Shown piece after piece: positions 54,253-62,251 of a DNA stretch of 64,000 nt. Source of the DNA: Bacillus sp. (in: firmicutes) (GTDB taxonomy: Bacteria > Bacillota > Bacilli > Bacillales > Bacillaceae_J); contig DUSF01000048.1 in assembly GCA_012842745.1 (NCBI GenBank), forward strand, positions 62,001 to 126,000, in the 5' to 3' direction. The notes beneath the pieces were generated by a model, which was not told the DNA's origin, searched no databases, and saw nothing but the letters and a program-made list of their open reading frames with translations. The position numbers and the translations under genes were made by a program. The first letter of the stretch is position 1, and every line of letters starts with the position of its first letter.

Positions 54253-55058
54253 AAACTTGGAACTCCTCTTTTCTTATAAGCCCAATGATTGGTCGGTCCA
54301 TGCCCTGAGCCAATCAGTAGGTCATCCTCAATAGCCGCCTGGATAAAACTTTTCGCTACTGTAAGAGCGGAGTTAATCGATTTTCCTTTTGCCAGTTCGG
54401 CAGTAATCGCTGCCGAAAATGTGCAGCCTGTTCCATGTGTATTCTTTGTTGCAATTCGTTTACCTTCGTATTCGAGGAAATGATGACCATCATATAAAAG
54501 ATCAATCATTTGCTCATTGTTGTCATGACCACCTTTAATCATGACATTTTTAGAACCTAGATTGTAAATAAGCTTTGCAGCCTCTTTTCGCTCTTCAAGT
54601 GATGAAATTCTTCTACCAGAAAGCACTTCAGCCTCTGGTATGTTAGGGGTAACAACGGTTGCCAGTGGTAATAAATATTCCTTTAAAGCAACGATTGCTT
54701 CTTCCTGCAATAATGATGCTCCACCTTTCGCAATCATAACAGGATCAACAACGAGATTAGTCCACTTAAAAGCCTTTATTTTTCCTGCTACAGCTTTAAT
54801 GATTTCACTATTAAAAAGCATTCCTGTTTTTACTGCATCAGGTACTAGGTCTGTTCCAATCGAATCAAGCTGCTGCTGAATTCCCTCAATAGGTATCGGA
54901 TACACACCTTGTACCCCCAGTGTATTTTGTGCGGTAAGTGCTGTAATCGCGGTCATGCCAAACACATCAAGCTCTTGAAAGGTTTTTAAATCTGCTTGAA
55001 TCCCTGCTCCCCCACCAGAATCTGATCCAGCTATTGTAAGTGCTTTGAAAATTTTCAT
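54249..55058 (-). CDS. thiD: HMP/HMP-P kinase
   Basis: 269 residues. Phosphorylates hydroxymethylpyrimidine twice for thiamine synthesis. Ribokinase fold: ALTIAGSDSGGGAGIQADLKT, GVYPIPIEG, VDPVMIAKGGASLL, VTPNIPEAEVLSG, and the anion-hole GTKNTHGTGCTFSAAI variant (KNTHGTGCTFSA). The GSDSGGGAG start is specific for ThiD. It is the first gene after the TPP riboswitch. Confidence 0.96.
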   Translation of the reverse strand: MKIFKALTIAGSDSGGGAGIQADLKTFQELDVFGMTAITALTAQNTLGVQGVYPIPIEGIQQQLDSIGTDLVPDAVKTGMLFNSEIIKAVAGKIKAFKWTNLVVDPVMIAKGGASLLQEEAIVALKEYLLPLATVVTPNIPEAEVLSGRRISSLEERKEAAKLIYNLGSKNVMIKGGHDNNEQMIDLLYDGHHFLEYEGKRIATKNTHGTGCTFSAAITAELAKGKSINSALTVAKSFIQAAIEDDLLIGSGHGPTNHWAYKKRGVPSL

Positions 55059-55130
55059 AAAAAATCAACTCCATTTTAACTATTTTCTAACTCAGCTCAT
55101 TAATTTGGCATAATATATTTATCTTCATTA

Positions 55131-55162
55131 AAAAAGGCCTACCACATAGGCAGGCCTTCTGT
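55131..55162 (-). terminator. Expression-platform terminator of the TPP riboswitch
   Basis: Leftward AAGGCCTGCC pairs with GGTAGGCCTT with a five-base loop, followed by a T-run; between the aptamer and thiD. Confidence 0.88.
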
Positions 55163-55184
55163 AAAATTATATACACAGAAACGA

Positions 55185-55272
55185 ACATGCTTCCCTACGT
55201 TGGTACTAACCAAATCAGGTTTAAGGGTTAGACATCCTTTGTCCTCTCAGCCTTATGGCACCCCTAGCTTTC
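55185..55272 (-). ncRNA. TPP riboswitch (THI element)
   Basis: Leftward sequence shows GGGGTGCC, GGCTGAGAGGA, ACCCTTAAACCTGATTTGGTTAGTACC (cited as its parts CTGAT and GTTAGTACC) and CGTAGGGAAGC, the conserved blocks of the TPP aptamer. It precedes thiD-thiE; a terminator follows, so thiamine pyrophosphate should switch the operon off. Confidence 0.96.
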
Positions 55273-55463
55273 ATATAATTGTTTATTAATGATATTCATG
55301 TTAAGTATATCAGTTAAAATCTAGTATGTTAACAATGATATGCAATTTTTTATCTCAGAAATATAAAAAATCAAATAGCAAGATTAAAGCTAATAATTTA
55401 TAATGAAAATGTAACAAAAATTTCAAACTTTCAACATATTCCGTAGATAAGGAGTAAAATTTA
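55273..55463. other. AT-rich intergenic region before the partner-switching operon
   Basis: 190 bases between divergent transcription units. A TATAAT lies in the rightward direction near 55398 about 60 bases before the RsbW-like gene, without a convincing -35. A TGATATACT extended -10 on the leftward strand could serve the TPP riboswitch transcript. Nothing else stands out. Confidence 0.3.
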
Positions 55464-55880
55464 ATGAAAGAATTTACAATTATATTTAATGACTTTGCTT
55501 GCTATAAATATTTGCGGAATGGTATAAGCGACTTCATAAAGGATATGATTCCCCATAACTCCACTTTAATCGAGGTTGCCTTAAATGAAGCTGTTAATAA
55601 TGCAATTAAACATGGAAACAAAAAAAGAATCATTGTAAAACTTAAAATTCATAAAAACAGAAAACTAACCATTCGCGTAAAAGATAGGGGCCAAGGATTT
55701 CAAGTATATGAAACATTGCAAAAAGGGGTGGACGCAAGTCTCGCAGCAGAAATCGACTATTCATTATTAAAGGAATCTGGGAGAGGTTTATTGATCATGA
55801 ATCAAATAATGGATAAAGTCATTTATAATAAACAAGGGAATGATGTCATCTTAATAAAAAATCTGGCTAAAATGAAATAG
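55464..55880 (+). CDS. RsbW/SpoIIAB-type ATP-binding anti-sigma or switch kinase
   Basis: 138 residues, a lone GHKL ATPase domain: N-box LIEVALNEAVNNAIKHGNK, G1 KDRGQGF, G2 ESGRGLLIMNQIMD. This is the composition of RsbW-like kinases, which phosphorylate a STAS antagonist on serine and bind a sigma factor or another target. A STAS protein is encoded 3.5 kb downstream in the same transcript direction; no sigma factor gene is adjacent, so the target may be different. First gene of the operon, behind AAGGAG. Confidence 0.85.
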   Translation: MKEFTIIFNDFACYKYLRNGISDFIKDMIPHNSTLIEVALNEAVNNAIKHGNKKRIIVKLKIHKNRKLTIRVKDRGQGFQVYETLQKGVDASLAAEIDYSLLKESGRGLLIMNQIMDKVIYNKQGNDVILIKNLAKMK

Positions 55881-55898
55881 ATTTCTAGGTGAGTAATT

Positions 55899-57293
55899 AT
55901 GAAAATTAAAGACTTGAGTTTAAAAGTAAAGTTAGGAGCCATCTTTACAATTTCTCTTATTTTAAATTTTATCGGCTTTTTTATAATGATTCAGTTCATA
56001 GATGAGCATGAACATGACAGCTATCTTCTTAATTTAGCAGGTCGACAAGGAATGGTCGCTCAGCAAATCGTAAATGAAGCCTATATGTATGCTAATGGTA
56101 ATGGTAATTATAAAATACGCCTTCTCGATTCAGCAAAACAATTTGAACAAAATCAGGATAACCTACTTTTCGGAAATGAACATTCTGGTATACCCGGCAT
56201 TAAAGTACAAGATATTACCGATCGCCTTTTACTAGTATCAAAAGACTGGCAATCCTTTTCGGAAAAGATACATACGTTGATTAATGCAGAAGATTCCGAT
56301 ATAAAACATATATTAGCTACGGAAATACAACAAAACAGCTATAATTTGTTATATAAACTCGACCACATAACAAATCTAATCAAACAAAATTCTGAGCTTA
56401 AAGTTGCTGCTATTAAAAACATGCAAATTCGCATCATGCTTGTCAATATCATAATTTTTCTTTTTGCAATCTGGGCCAGCATTAATCACATTATTAACCC
56501 AATTACTGAAGTAATTAAATTAATGCAGCGGGTGGCTGACGGCGATATCAAAGTTAAAAAATTAAAAGTAGAACGCACAGATGAGGTCGGACTTCTTGCG
56601 CTTTCTTTTAACATGATGGTTTCTAACTTAAAACACATAATTTTAACTGGCAAAGTACAAGCCGACTTTTTACCGCCTGAAATCGGCAACGAAAAATTTG
56701 AAATTAAAACGATTTATAAACCAACTGAATATGTTAGCGGCGATTTTTTCCATTATATTTGGGACAAGGATAACAATCATTTATATGGTTATTTGCTTGA
56801 TGTTATGGGGCATGGCTTAGACACCGCGCTACACACCTCGTATTTACATGTTTTATTCGAGCAAGCCGCACACAAAAATATGACAATGGTTGAAAAACTA
56901 GAGTGGATTAATAATGAATCAATGAAATATTTAACGAATGGAACGTTTGCTGCTGGAATTTGCTTCAAATTTGATTTTAATTCGAATAAACTAACGTTTG
57001 TTTCTTGTGGAATTAATCATTTCATTGCAAAAACGACAGAACAAAAAGGGCTCATAACAATCGAAGGCGGATTATTAGGTATATTAGAAACGATGCCGTT
57101 TGAAGAACATGAGATAACATTTCAACCAAGTGACTATTTCATTTTTTTAACAGATGGGTTATTAGACCATCTTTCTAAAAACAAACAATTATGCTTGAAC
57201 AGTTTTCAAGAAGAGCTTAACAGGCTCGAAACATTAAGTCAGCGTGATTTTATAAAAGACGATGTCTCTGCTATCTGTATAAATATTAAATAA
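55899..57293 (+). CDS. Membrane-bound PP2C (SpoIIE-type) phosphatase with PilJ/NarX-like sensor and HAMP
   Basis: 464 residues. Helix 12-32, an extracytoplasmic helical bundle with NLAGRQGMVAQQI, the P-box-like motif of the type IV pili methyl-accepting (PilJ_N) and NarX sensors, a second helix at about 178-198, HAMP, then a SpoIIE domain (225-464) with SGDFFHY, LLDVMGHGLDTALHT, LTDGLLDH and KDDVSAICI. The metal-binding aspartates are present. It should dephosphorylate the STAS protein in response to an external signal; nitrate-like or related ligands are speculation. Confidence 0.88.
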   Translation: MKIKDLSLKVKLGAIFTISLILNFIGFFIMIQFIDEHEHDSYLLNLAGRQGMVAQQIVNEAYMYANGNGNYKIRLLDSAKQFEQNQDNLLFGNEHSGIPGIKVQDITDRLLLVSKDWQSFSEKIHTLINAEDSDIKHILATEIQQNSYNLLYKLDHITNLIKQNSELKVAAIKNMQIRIMLVNIIIFLFAIWASINHIINPITEVIKLMQRVADGDIKVKKLKVERTDEVGLLALSFNMMVSNLKHIILTGKVQADFLPPEIGNEKFEIKTIYKPTEYVSGDFFHYIWDKDNNHLYGYLLDVMGHGLDTALHTSYLHVLFEQAAHKNMTMVEKLEWINNESMKYLTNGTFAAGICFKFDFNSNKLTFVSCGINHFIAKTTEQKGLITIEGGLLGILETMPFEEHEITFQPSDYFIFLTDGLLDHLSKNKQLCLNSFQEELNRLETLSQRDFIKDDVSAICINIK

Positions 57294-57343
57294 TGTGATA
57301 GAATAGTCAACATATTTTCTTTATTATAAAGGGAGTGATGAAT

Positions 57344-59341
57344 TTGAGTTTAAAAGTTAAATTAATTGGTAGTTTTATCATTTTAATAACGTTGCCAATG
57401 CTTATTTTGGCATTTTTCTCCTATAACATGACAGCCAATTCGATGCAGAAAACGATTGAAAAACAACTTGTTGATACGACTAAATTAACATCCGATTCTA
57501 TTGAGCAAATGTTAGCATCAACAGCTTCGCTTATTCAAATCGAAAGTAGGGCTCAGCTTATCCGTAATATTGATAGCACTAGTGATTCTGAAAGTAAAAA
57601 TGTTGTTTTTAACATGCTCCAAAGTGCAGTAAAAGATAATGAACAACTAATCGAAATGATTCTTATTACAGATAATAACGGGATTGCTTTCATGGACAGC
57701 ATGAATATCAACGAAGTAACCGATTTATCAGACCGTGAATATGTCAAAAAGGCACTTCAAGGTGAACATGCAGTTAGTAATGTGATTACTTCAAAAGTTA
57801 CAAATGAACCGATTATTTCCATTGCCTATCCGCTTTTTACTGATGATAACAAAGTGAAGGGGCTCATTATTGGAACAATTAAATTCTCGAAAATTGCTGA
57901 AAAAGCTGAACAAATTAAAATTGGTGAATCTGGTTATGCCTACATCATTGATAAGGATGGACTTATAGTTTCACACCCTAAAAAGGAAAAAGTATTAAAA
58001 GAAAATTTAATGGATACGGCGAATGATGAGCTTCTTCCAATCGTTAAAAAAATGACAGCTGGCGAATCAGGTAGCGGTTATTATACTTACGAAGGAATTT
58101 ATAAGTTTGTTACTTACGATCCAGTAGGAATTTGGACTGTCGGTGTAACAGCAAATTATAACGATTATATGGCACCAGCCCATAAAATTAGGACAAACTC
58201 AATTCTTATCACAACTATTGCAATCTTAATCGCGATTGCAGCTGCCGTATTTATTTCAAATGGCATTGTAAAGCCGATTCGAAAACTGCAAACTGCGATG
58301 GAATTAGCAGGAAGTGGCGATTTAACAGCCCATACTTCTATCCAAACAAAGGATGAACTGCAAGATTTAAGTGACTCCTTTAATGCCATGGTTAATAATC
58401 AACAAAAAACGATTAAACAAGTATATGCTGCTTCAGATGAACTGGCTGCCTCATCACAAGAAATGGCAGCATCAACTGAAGAAGTTGCCACAGCTTCTAC
58501 TGAGGTTTCAGAAAGTACACAAAGATTAGCCAAAGAAGCTGAAGAAGGAAATAACGCTATTATTGATACTTCGAAAGCATTGCTTGAGTTATCTTCATTA
58601 ATTCAAATTGCCAAAAGCAAGGCAGCATCTGCTGATGATAACTCACAATTCACCCTCTCAACCGCAAATGAGGGGAAAGAAACGGTTGAAGATGTTATTA
58701 GCACAATGGAAAATATTAAAGCAAAAATGGAAGAAACGAAAACACATATATCTTCTTTAGAACATTATTCTAAGGAAATTACAACGATTACAGATACAAT
58801 TACACAAATTGCTGAACAAACGAATTTACTTGCATTAAATGCGGCCATTGAAGCAGCCCGCGCTGGTGAGGCGGGAAAAGGTTTCGCTGTTGTCGCAGAT
58901 GAAGTTCGCAAATTGGCCGAACAATCAAATAAAGGGGCGGCTGAAGTTGCCAATCTGATTCGTTTAGTAACTGAAACAACTGCCAATACTGTTATCGCAA
59001 CAGACGAAAGCAGCAAACAAGTAGAAGTTGGTGTATCGGCTGTAACAAAAGCTGGTAATGCCTTAGAAAATATAGTCGAAGCAGTCCAAAAAACTGTCTC
59101 AGACGTCACTGGAATTGTATCTGTCACAGACAATGAAGTGGCAACCTCCGAGAAGATAGTTGAATTAATTAATTCATTAGCAACGTTTATTGAAACAACT
59201 GCTGCAAGTGCAGAAGAGGTATCAGCATCAACAGAAGAAACATCAGCGGCAATGGAGACAATCGCATCTGCCACCGAACAAATTAATGCGATGGCTTTAG
59301 AGCTCAAAACATCGATGGATCAATTCAAACTTTCTAACTAA
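57344..59341 (+). CDS. Methyl-accepting chemotaxis protein with dCache sensor, inside the partner-switching operon
   Basis: 665 residues from TTG 57344, eight bases after AAGGGAG; ATG 57338 and GTG 57335 are too near the site but give the same protein plus two or three residues. Helix 7-27, dCache domain (35-280, with [44 protein letters not shown]), second helix near 290, HAMP, and a signalling domain with the hairpin [28 protein letters not shown] (cited in part). C-terminus [17 protein letters not shown]. Gap of about 50 bases to the SpoIIE gene and 11 bases to the STAS gene. Confidence 0.92.
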   Translation: MSLKVKLIGSFIILITLPMLILAFFSYNMTANSMQKTIEKQLVDTTKLTSDSIEQMLASTASLIQIESRAQLIRNIDSTSDSESKNVVFNMLQSAVKDNEQLIEMILITDNNGIAFMDSMNINEVTDLSDREYVKKALQGEHAVSNVITSKVTNEPIISIAYPLFTDDNKVKGLIIGTIKFSKIAEKAEQIKIGESGYAYIIDKDGLIVSHPKKEKVLKENLMDTANDELLPIVKKMTAGESGSGYYTYEGIYKFVTYDPVGIWTVGVTANYNDYMAPAHKIRTNSILITTIAILIAIAAAVFISNGIVKPIRKLQTAMELAGSGDLTAHTSIQTKDELQDLSDSFNAMVNNQQKTIKQVYAASDELAASSQEMAASTEEVATASTEVSESTQRLAKEAEEGNNAIIDTSKALLELSSLIQIAKSKAASADDNSQFTLSTANEGKETVEDVISTMENIKAKMEETKTHISSLEHYSKEITTITDTITQIAEQTNLLALNAAIEAARAGEAGKGFAVVADEVRKLAEQSNKGAAEVANLIRLVTETTANTVIATDESSKQVEVGVSAVTKAGNALENIVEAVQKTVSDVTGIVSVTDNEVATSEKIVELINSLATFIETTAASAEEVSASTEETSAAMETIASATEQINAMALELKTSMDQFKLSN

Positions 59342-59352
59342 GGAGTGAAGAC

Positions 59353-59658
59353 ATGTTTTATCAAATAAATGCACAAGCGGATCAAGTTTTCGTTACATTA
59401 TCGAAGGAAATATACGTAGATCAAGCTTCTAGTTTTAGGGAAGCACTTTTGCCCTATTTAGAAAAAGGATATAAAAATTTTATCATCGATGTTAGCAATC
59501 TATCATATATTGATAGTTCCGGTTTAGGTGTTTTAATCGGTATCCAAAAGAGAGCCATTACAAATGGCGGCAAGGTCACGATTAAAGGATTAAAAGGCCC
59601 TGTAAAAGAACTATTTGAACTTACAAGATTAACAAAGATTTTCGAGATAATAGAATAA
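59353..59658 (+). CDS. STAS-domain anti-anti-sigma factor (RsbV/SpoIIAA-like)
   Basis: 101 residues, a single STAS domain. The phosphorylation loop is YIDSSGLGVLIG with the target serine at residue 55 (DSSGLG, the RsbV/SpoIIAA pattern). The partner kinase and phosphatase lie upstream in the same operon. It follows the chemoreceptor by 11 bases with AAGGAGTGAAG as the binding site. A perfect terminator follows. Confidence 0.92.
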   Translation: MFYQINAQADQVFVTLSKEIYVDQASSFREALLPYLEKGYKNFIIDVSNLSYIDSSGLGVLIGIQKRAITNGGKVTIKGLKGPVKELFELTRLTKIFEIIE

Positions 59659-59663
59659 AGACT

Positions 59664-59712
59664 AAGAGGCAAAACAAATACAGTTGAACCCCATTTGTTT
59701 TGCCTCTTTTTA
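59664..59712 (+). terminator. Terminator of the partner-switching operon
   Basis: A 16-bp perfect stem (AAGAGGCAAAACAAAT with its complement) and a 13-base loop, followed by TTTATT. Confidence 0.92.
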
Positions 59713-60144
59713 TTGACCTTTTTTAAATAACTCGATTGTACAAATCTCCCACTCTGGATTTGTTTCATTCAAAATTTGTCGTGCTTCATACTTTGTTTTT
59801 GCTTTTACTTTTAATAAATCAATGGTCGTCCCCTTTTTGACCCAGACATTGTACTGATTTACATTTGTAGATATTGAAACTTGGATATTTTTTTGTAACC
59901 CCCTTTCCTTCCTTTCTATTTTCAATTCCAAATCCAAGGCATCTAATACTCGATAAAGTGTATCAAGCCGCGGACGATTCATTACACTTGTTAACCGTGA
60001 TATTGCTGGAGAACATAAACCAGTCATTTCCTCCAAGTCTTTTAATGATAAGCCAAGTTCTTTTCTTCTTGCTTCGATTGCATTCGCAATCTTGGAATAT
60101 CGATTTATATAATCATGATTACTTTCAAGCTTTGTTTTCGACAT
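59710..60144 (-). CDS. XRE-family transcriptional regulator
   Basis: 144 residues. An N-terminal helix-turn-helix (ANAIEARRKELGLSLKDLEEMTGLCSPAISRL, roughly residues 21-55) with the SPAISRL recognition helix, followed by a helix MNRPRLDTLYRVLDALDLELKI, then a C-terminal beta-rich domain (NQYNVWVKKGTTIDLL, NPEWEICTIELF) I do not recognise. No partner toxin gene adjoins. It is convergent to the STAS gene and divergent from the next chemoreceptor. Confidence 0.75.
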   Translation of the reverse strand: MSKTKLESNHDYINRYSKIANAIEARRKELGLSLKDLEEMTGLCSPAISRLTSVMNRPRLDTLYRVLDALDLELKIERKERGLQKNIQVSISTNVNQYNVWVKKGTTIDLLKVKAKTKYEARQILNETNPEWEICTIELFKKGQ

Positions 60145-60373
60145 AGTCCTTCCTCCAACGACGGAAATTTATGTATTTTCATTATACTATAATGTATTTA
60201 ACTAGCAATCTAACAAATTTTTTCACCCAAATTATATTATCTTGCTGAGTTTTGTTATTTTATAAAAATACTCTATATATAGGGAAAACCCTGATAGCAT
60301 TTTTAAGGAAATTGTTTTATAGTAAGTCTGTTCGTTTTTTTATTCAGATTATTTTTAAAAAGAAGGGGAAAAA

Positions 60374-62113
60374 ATGTTTAAATTAACTGTTCGAAAAAAG
60401 CTTATTTCAATAACACTACTTTTATTAGCCATTCCTAGTCTTGTCATTGGTTTAATCAGCTATGAAACAGCACATCATAATCTTGAGGAGCAAGGTATGA
60501 TTGGCTTAAAAAATAATGTAAATATGGCGTTAGATATGATAACAATTCTTAACAAAGAAGTAGAAAAAGGCAGTCTTTCACTTGTTGAAGCCCAAGAACG
60601 TTTCAAAGAAACAATTCTAGGAAAAAAACAAGCCGATGGCACTCGCATAATAAACAATCACATTGATATGGGTCAGTTTGGATATTTTATTGCCTATGAT
60701 GAGACCGGAAAAGCACTTCTACATCCAAGTAAGGAGGGTGCGGATATGTGGGATTCTAAAGATGATAATGGTTTATTATTTATCCAAGATCTTATTAAGC
60801 AAGGGGACAATGGCGGCGGTTTTACAACTTATTATTACGGACTGCCAACAAACCCAGATCAAGTTGAAGAAAAAATTGTCTACACTGCCAAAGACCCAAA
60901 TTGGAACTGGTACATTTCCGCTGGCACTTATTTGATTGATTTTAACAGTGCTGCCAAAAACATTTTAAGCATTTTGTTTATTTCTTTAGCTGCGGCACTC
61001 ACTCTTGGTGCTGTCATTATTTATTTCTTTGCCAACTCATTTTCAAAACCAATCATTGAATTGGCCCAAAAGTCTGAACAAATTGCGGCTGGCGATTTAT
61101 CATTAGACGTTATCAATGTGAAAAACAATGATGAAATTGGCGACCTCGCTACAGGTTTTAACCATATGATTGCGAATTTAAAGGAAATGATTAAAAACAT
61201 TGATGGTGCTTCCCAACATGTTGCTTCCACTTCGGAGGAACTAATGGCAAGCAGTGAACAGACAAGTAAAGCAACCGAGCATATTACAGAGGCTATTCAG
61301 GAAATTGCGGTCGGTTCAGAAACTAGCTTAAAAGGAACACTGAGTGCGGTGGAAGTGGTCACGGAAATTTCTAAAGGAATGGAACAAATCGCTTATAATG
61401 TTCAACAAGTTACCGATTCGTCGCATCAAACATCTCATACTGCAAAAACAGGGAACGAAACGATTCAAGAATCAATTCAACAAATGGATCTCGTTCAAAA
61501 TTCATCTCATGAAATGAGTAAAGTCATTGCAGCACTAGGCGCTAAATCGCAGGAAATCGGTCAAGTGATTTCACTCATTACTAATATCGCAGAACAAACA
61601 AACCTATTGGCATTGAACGCTGCCATTGAGGCAGCTAGAGCAGGTGAACATGGGAAAGGTTTTGCCGTTGTCGCTGATGAGGTTCGCAAATTAGCTGAGC
61701 AATCTAGACAAGCTACAAATGATGTAGGCCAATTAATTGATGAAATCCAAAGAGAAGTCAATGAAACGGTCCGTGCCATGGGAGAATCACAAACCTTAGT
61801 AGAAAACGGCATGCTCACGGTTCACAAAGCTGGAAAAGCCTTTTATGATATCGCCATTCAGGTCGATCATGTTTCCGCACAAATTCAAGACGTGTCAGCG
61901 GCGATTGAAGAAATTAATGCAAGTGCTGACCAATTAGTCGAAACGATTAATGAAGCACAGAAAATTGCGGAACAATCATCTGGTTTTTCACAAAATGTCG
62001 CTGCATCTGCTGAGGAGCAAAACGCTTCAATGGAGGAAATCTCATCGGCTTCAACTATGTTAGCTAATTTGGCGGAAAAATTACAGCAAACTGTCGCAAC
62101 GTTTAAACTATAA
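60374..62113 (+). CDS. Methyl-accepting chemotaxis protein with sCache_2 sensor
   Basis: 579 residues. Helix 10-30, single-Cache type 2 sensor (35-190; [27 protein letters not shown], cited in part, and [12 protein letters not shown]), second helix 195-220, HAMP, and a signalling domain with [28 protein letters not shown] (in part) and a C-terminus ending QQTVATFKL. sCache_2 receptors often bind small carboxylates. It directly precedes norB; a terminator at 62138 separates them. Confidence 0.92.
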   Translation: MFKLTVRKKLISITLLLLAIPSLVIGLISYETAHHNLEEQGMIGLKNNVNMALDMITILNKEVEKGSLSLVEAQERFKETILGKKQADGTRIINNHIDMGQFGYFIAYDETGKALLHPSKEGADMWDSKDDNGLLFIQDLIKQGDNGGGFTTYYYGLPTNPDQVEEKIVYTAKDPNWNWYISAGTYLIDFNSAAKNILSILFISLAAALTLGAVIIYFFANSFSKPIIELAQKSEQIAAGDLSLDVINVKNNDEIGDLATGFNHMIANLKEMIKNIDGASQHVASTSEELMASSEQTSKATEHITEAIQEIAVGSETSLKGTLSAVEVVTEISKGMEQIAYNVQQVTDSSHQTSHTAKTGNETIQESIQQMDLVQNSSHEMSKVIAALGAKSQEIGQVISLITNIAEQTNLLALNAAIEAARAGEHGKGFAVVADEVRKLAEQSRQATNDVGQLIDEIQREVNETVRAMGESQTLVENGMLTVHKAGKAFYDIAIQVDHVSAQIQDVSAAIEEINASADQLVETINEAQKIAEQSSGFSQNVAASAEEQNASMEEISSASTMLANLAEKLQQTVATFKL

Positions 62114-62137
62114 AAATGGAATAAAATTATTATTTAG

Positions 62138-62167
62138 GACTGTCCAAAAATGGACGGTCTTTTTTTA
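62138..62167 (+). terminator. Terminator after the sCache chemoreceptor
   Basis: GACTGTCCA with TGGACGGTC (one G-U) and loop AAAA, followed by eight T. Confidence 0.92.
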
Positions 62168-62251
62168 TGGCAACTCGTATTTCAATAACTAATGGAATAT
62201 TTTCATCCTTCTTAGGGAAATCTACCAAATAGTTTTTAAAGGAGGGATAAA

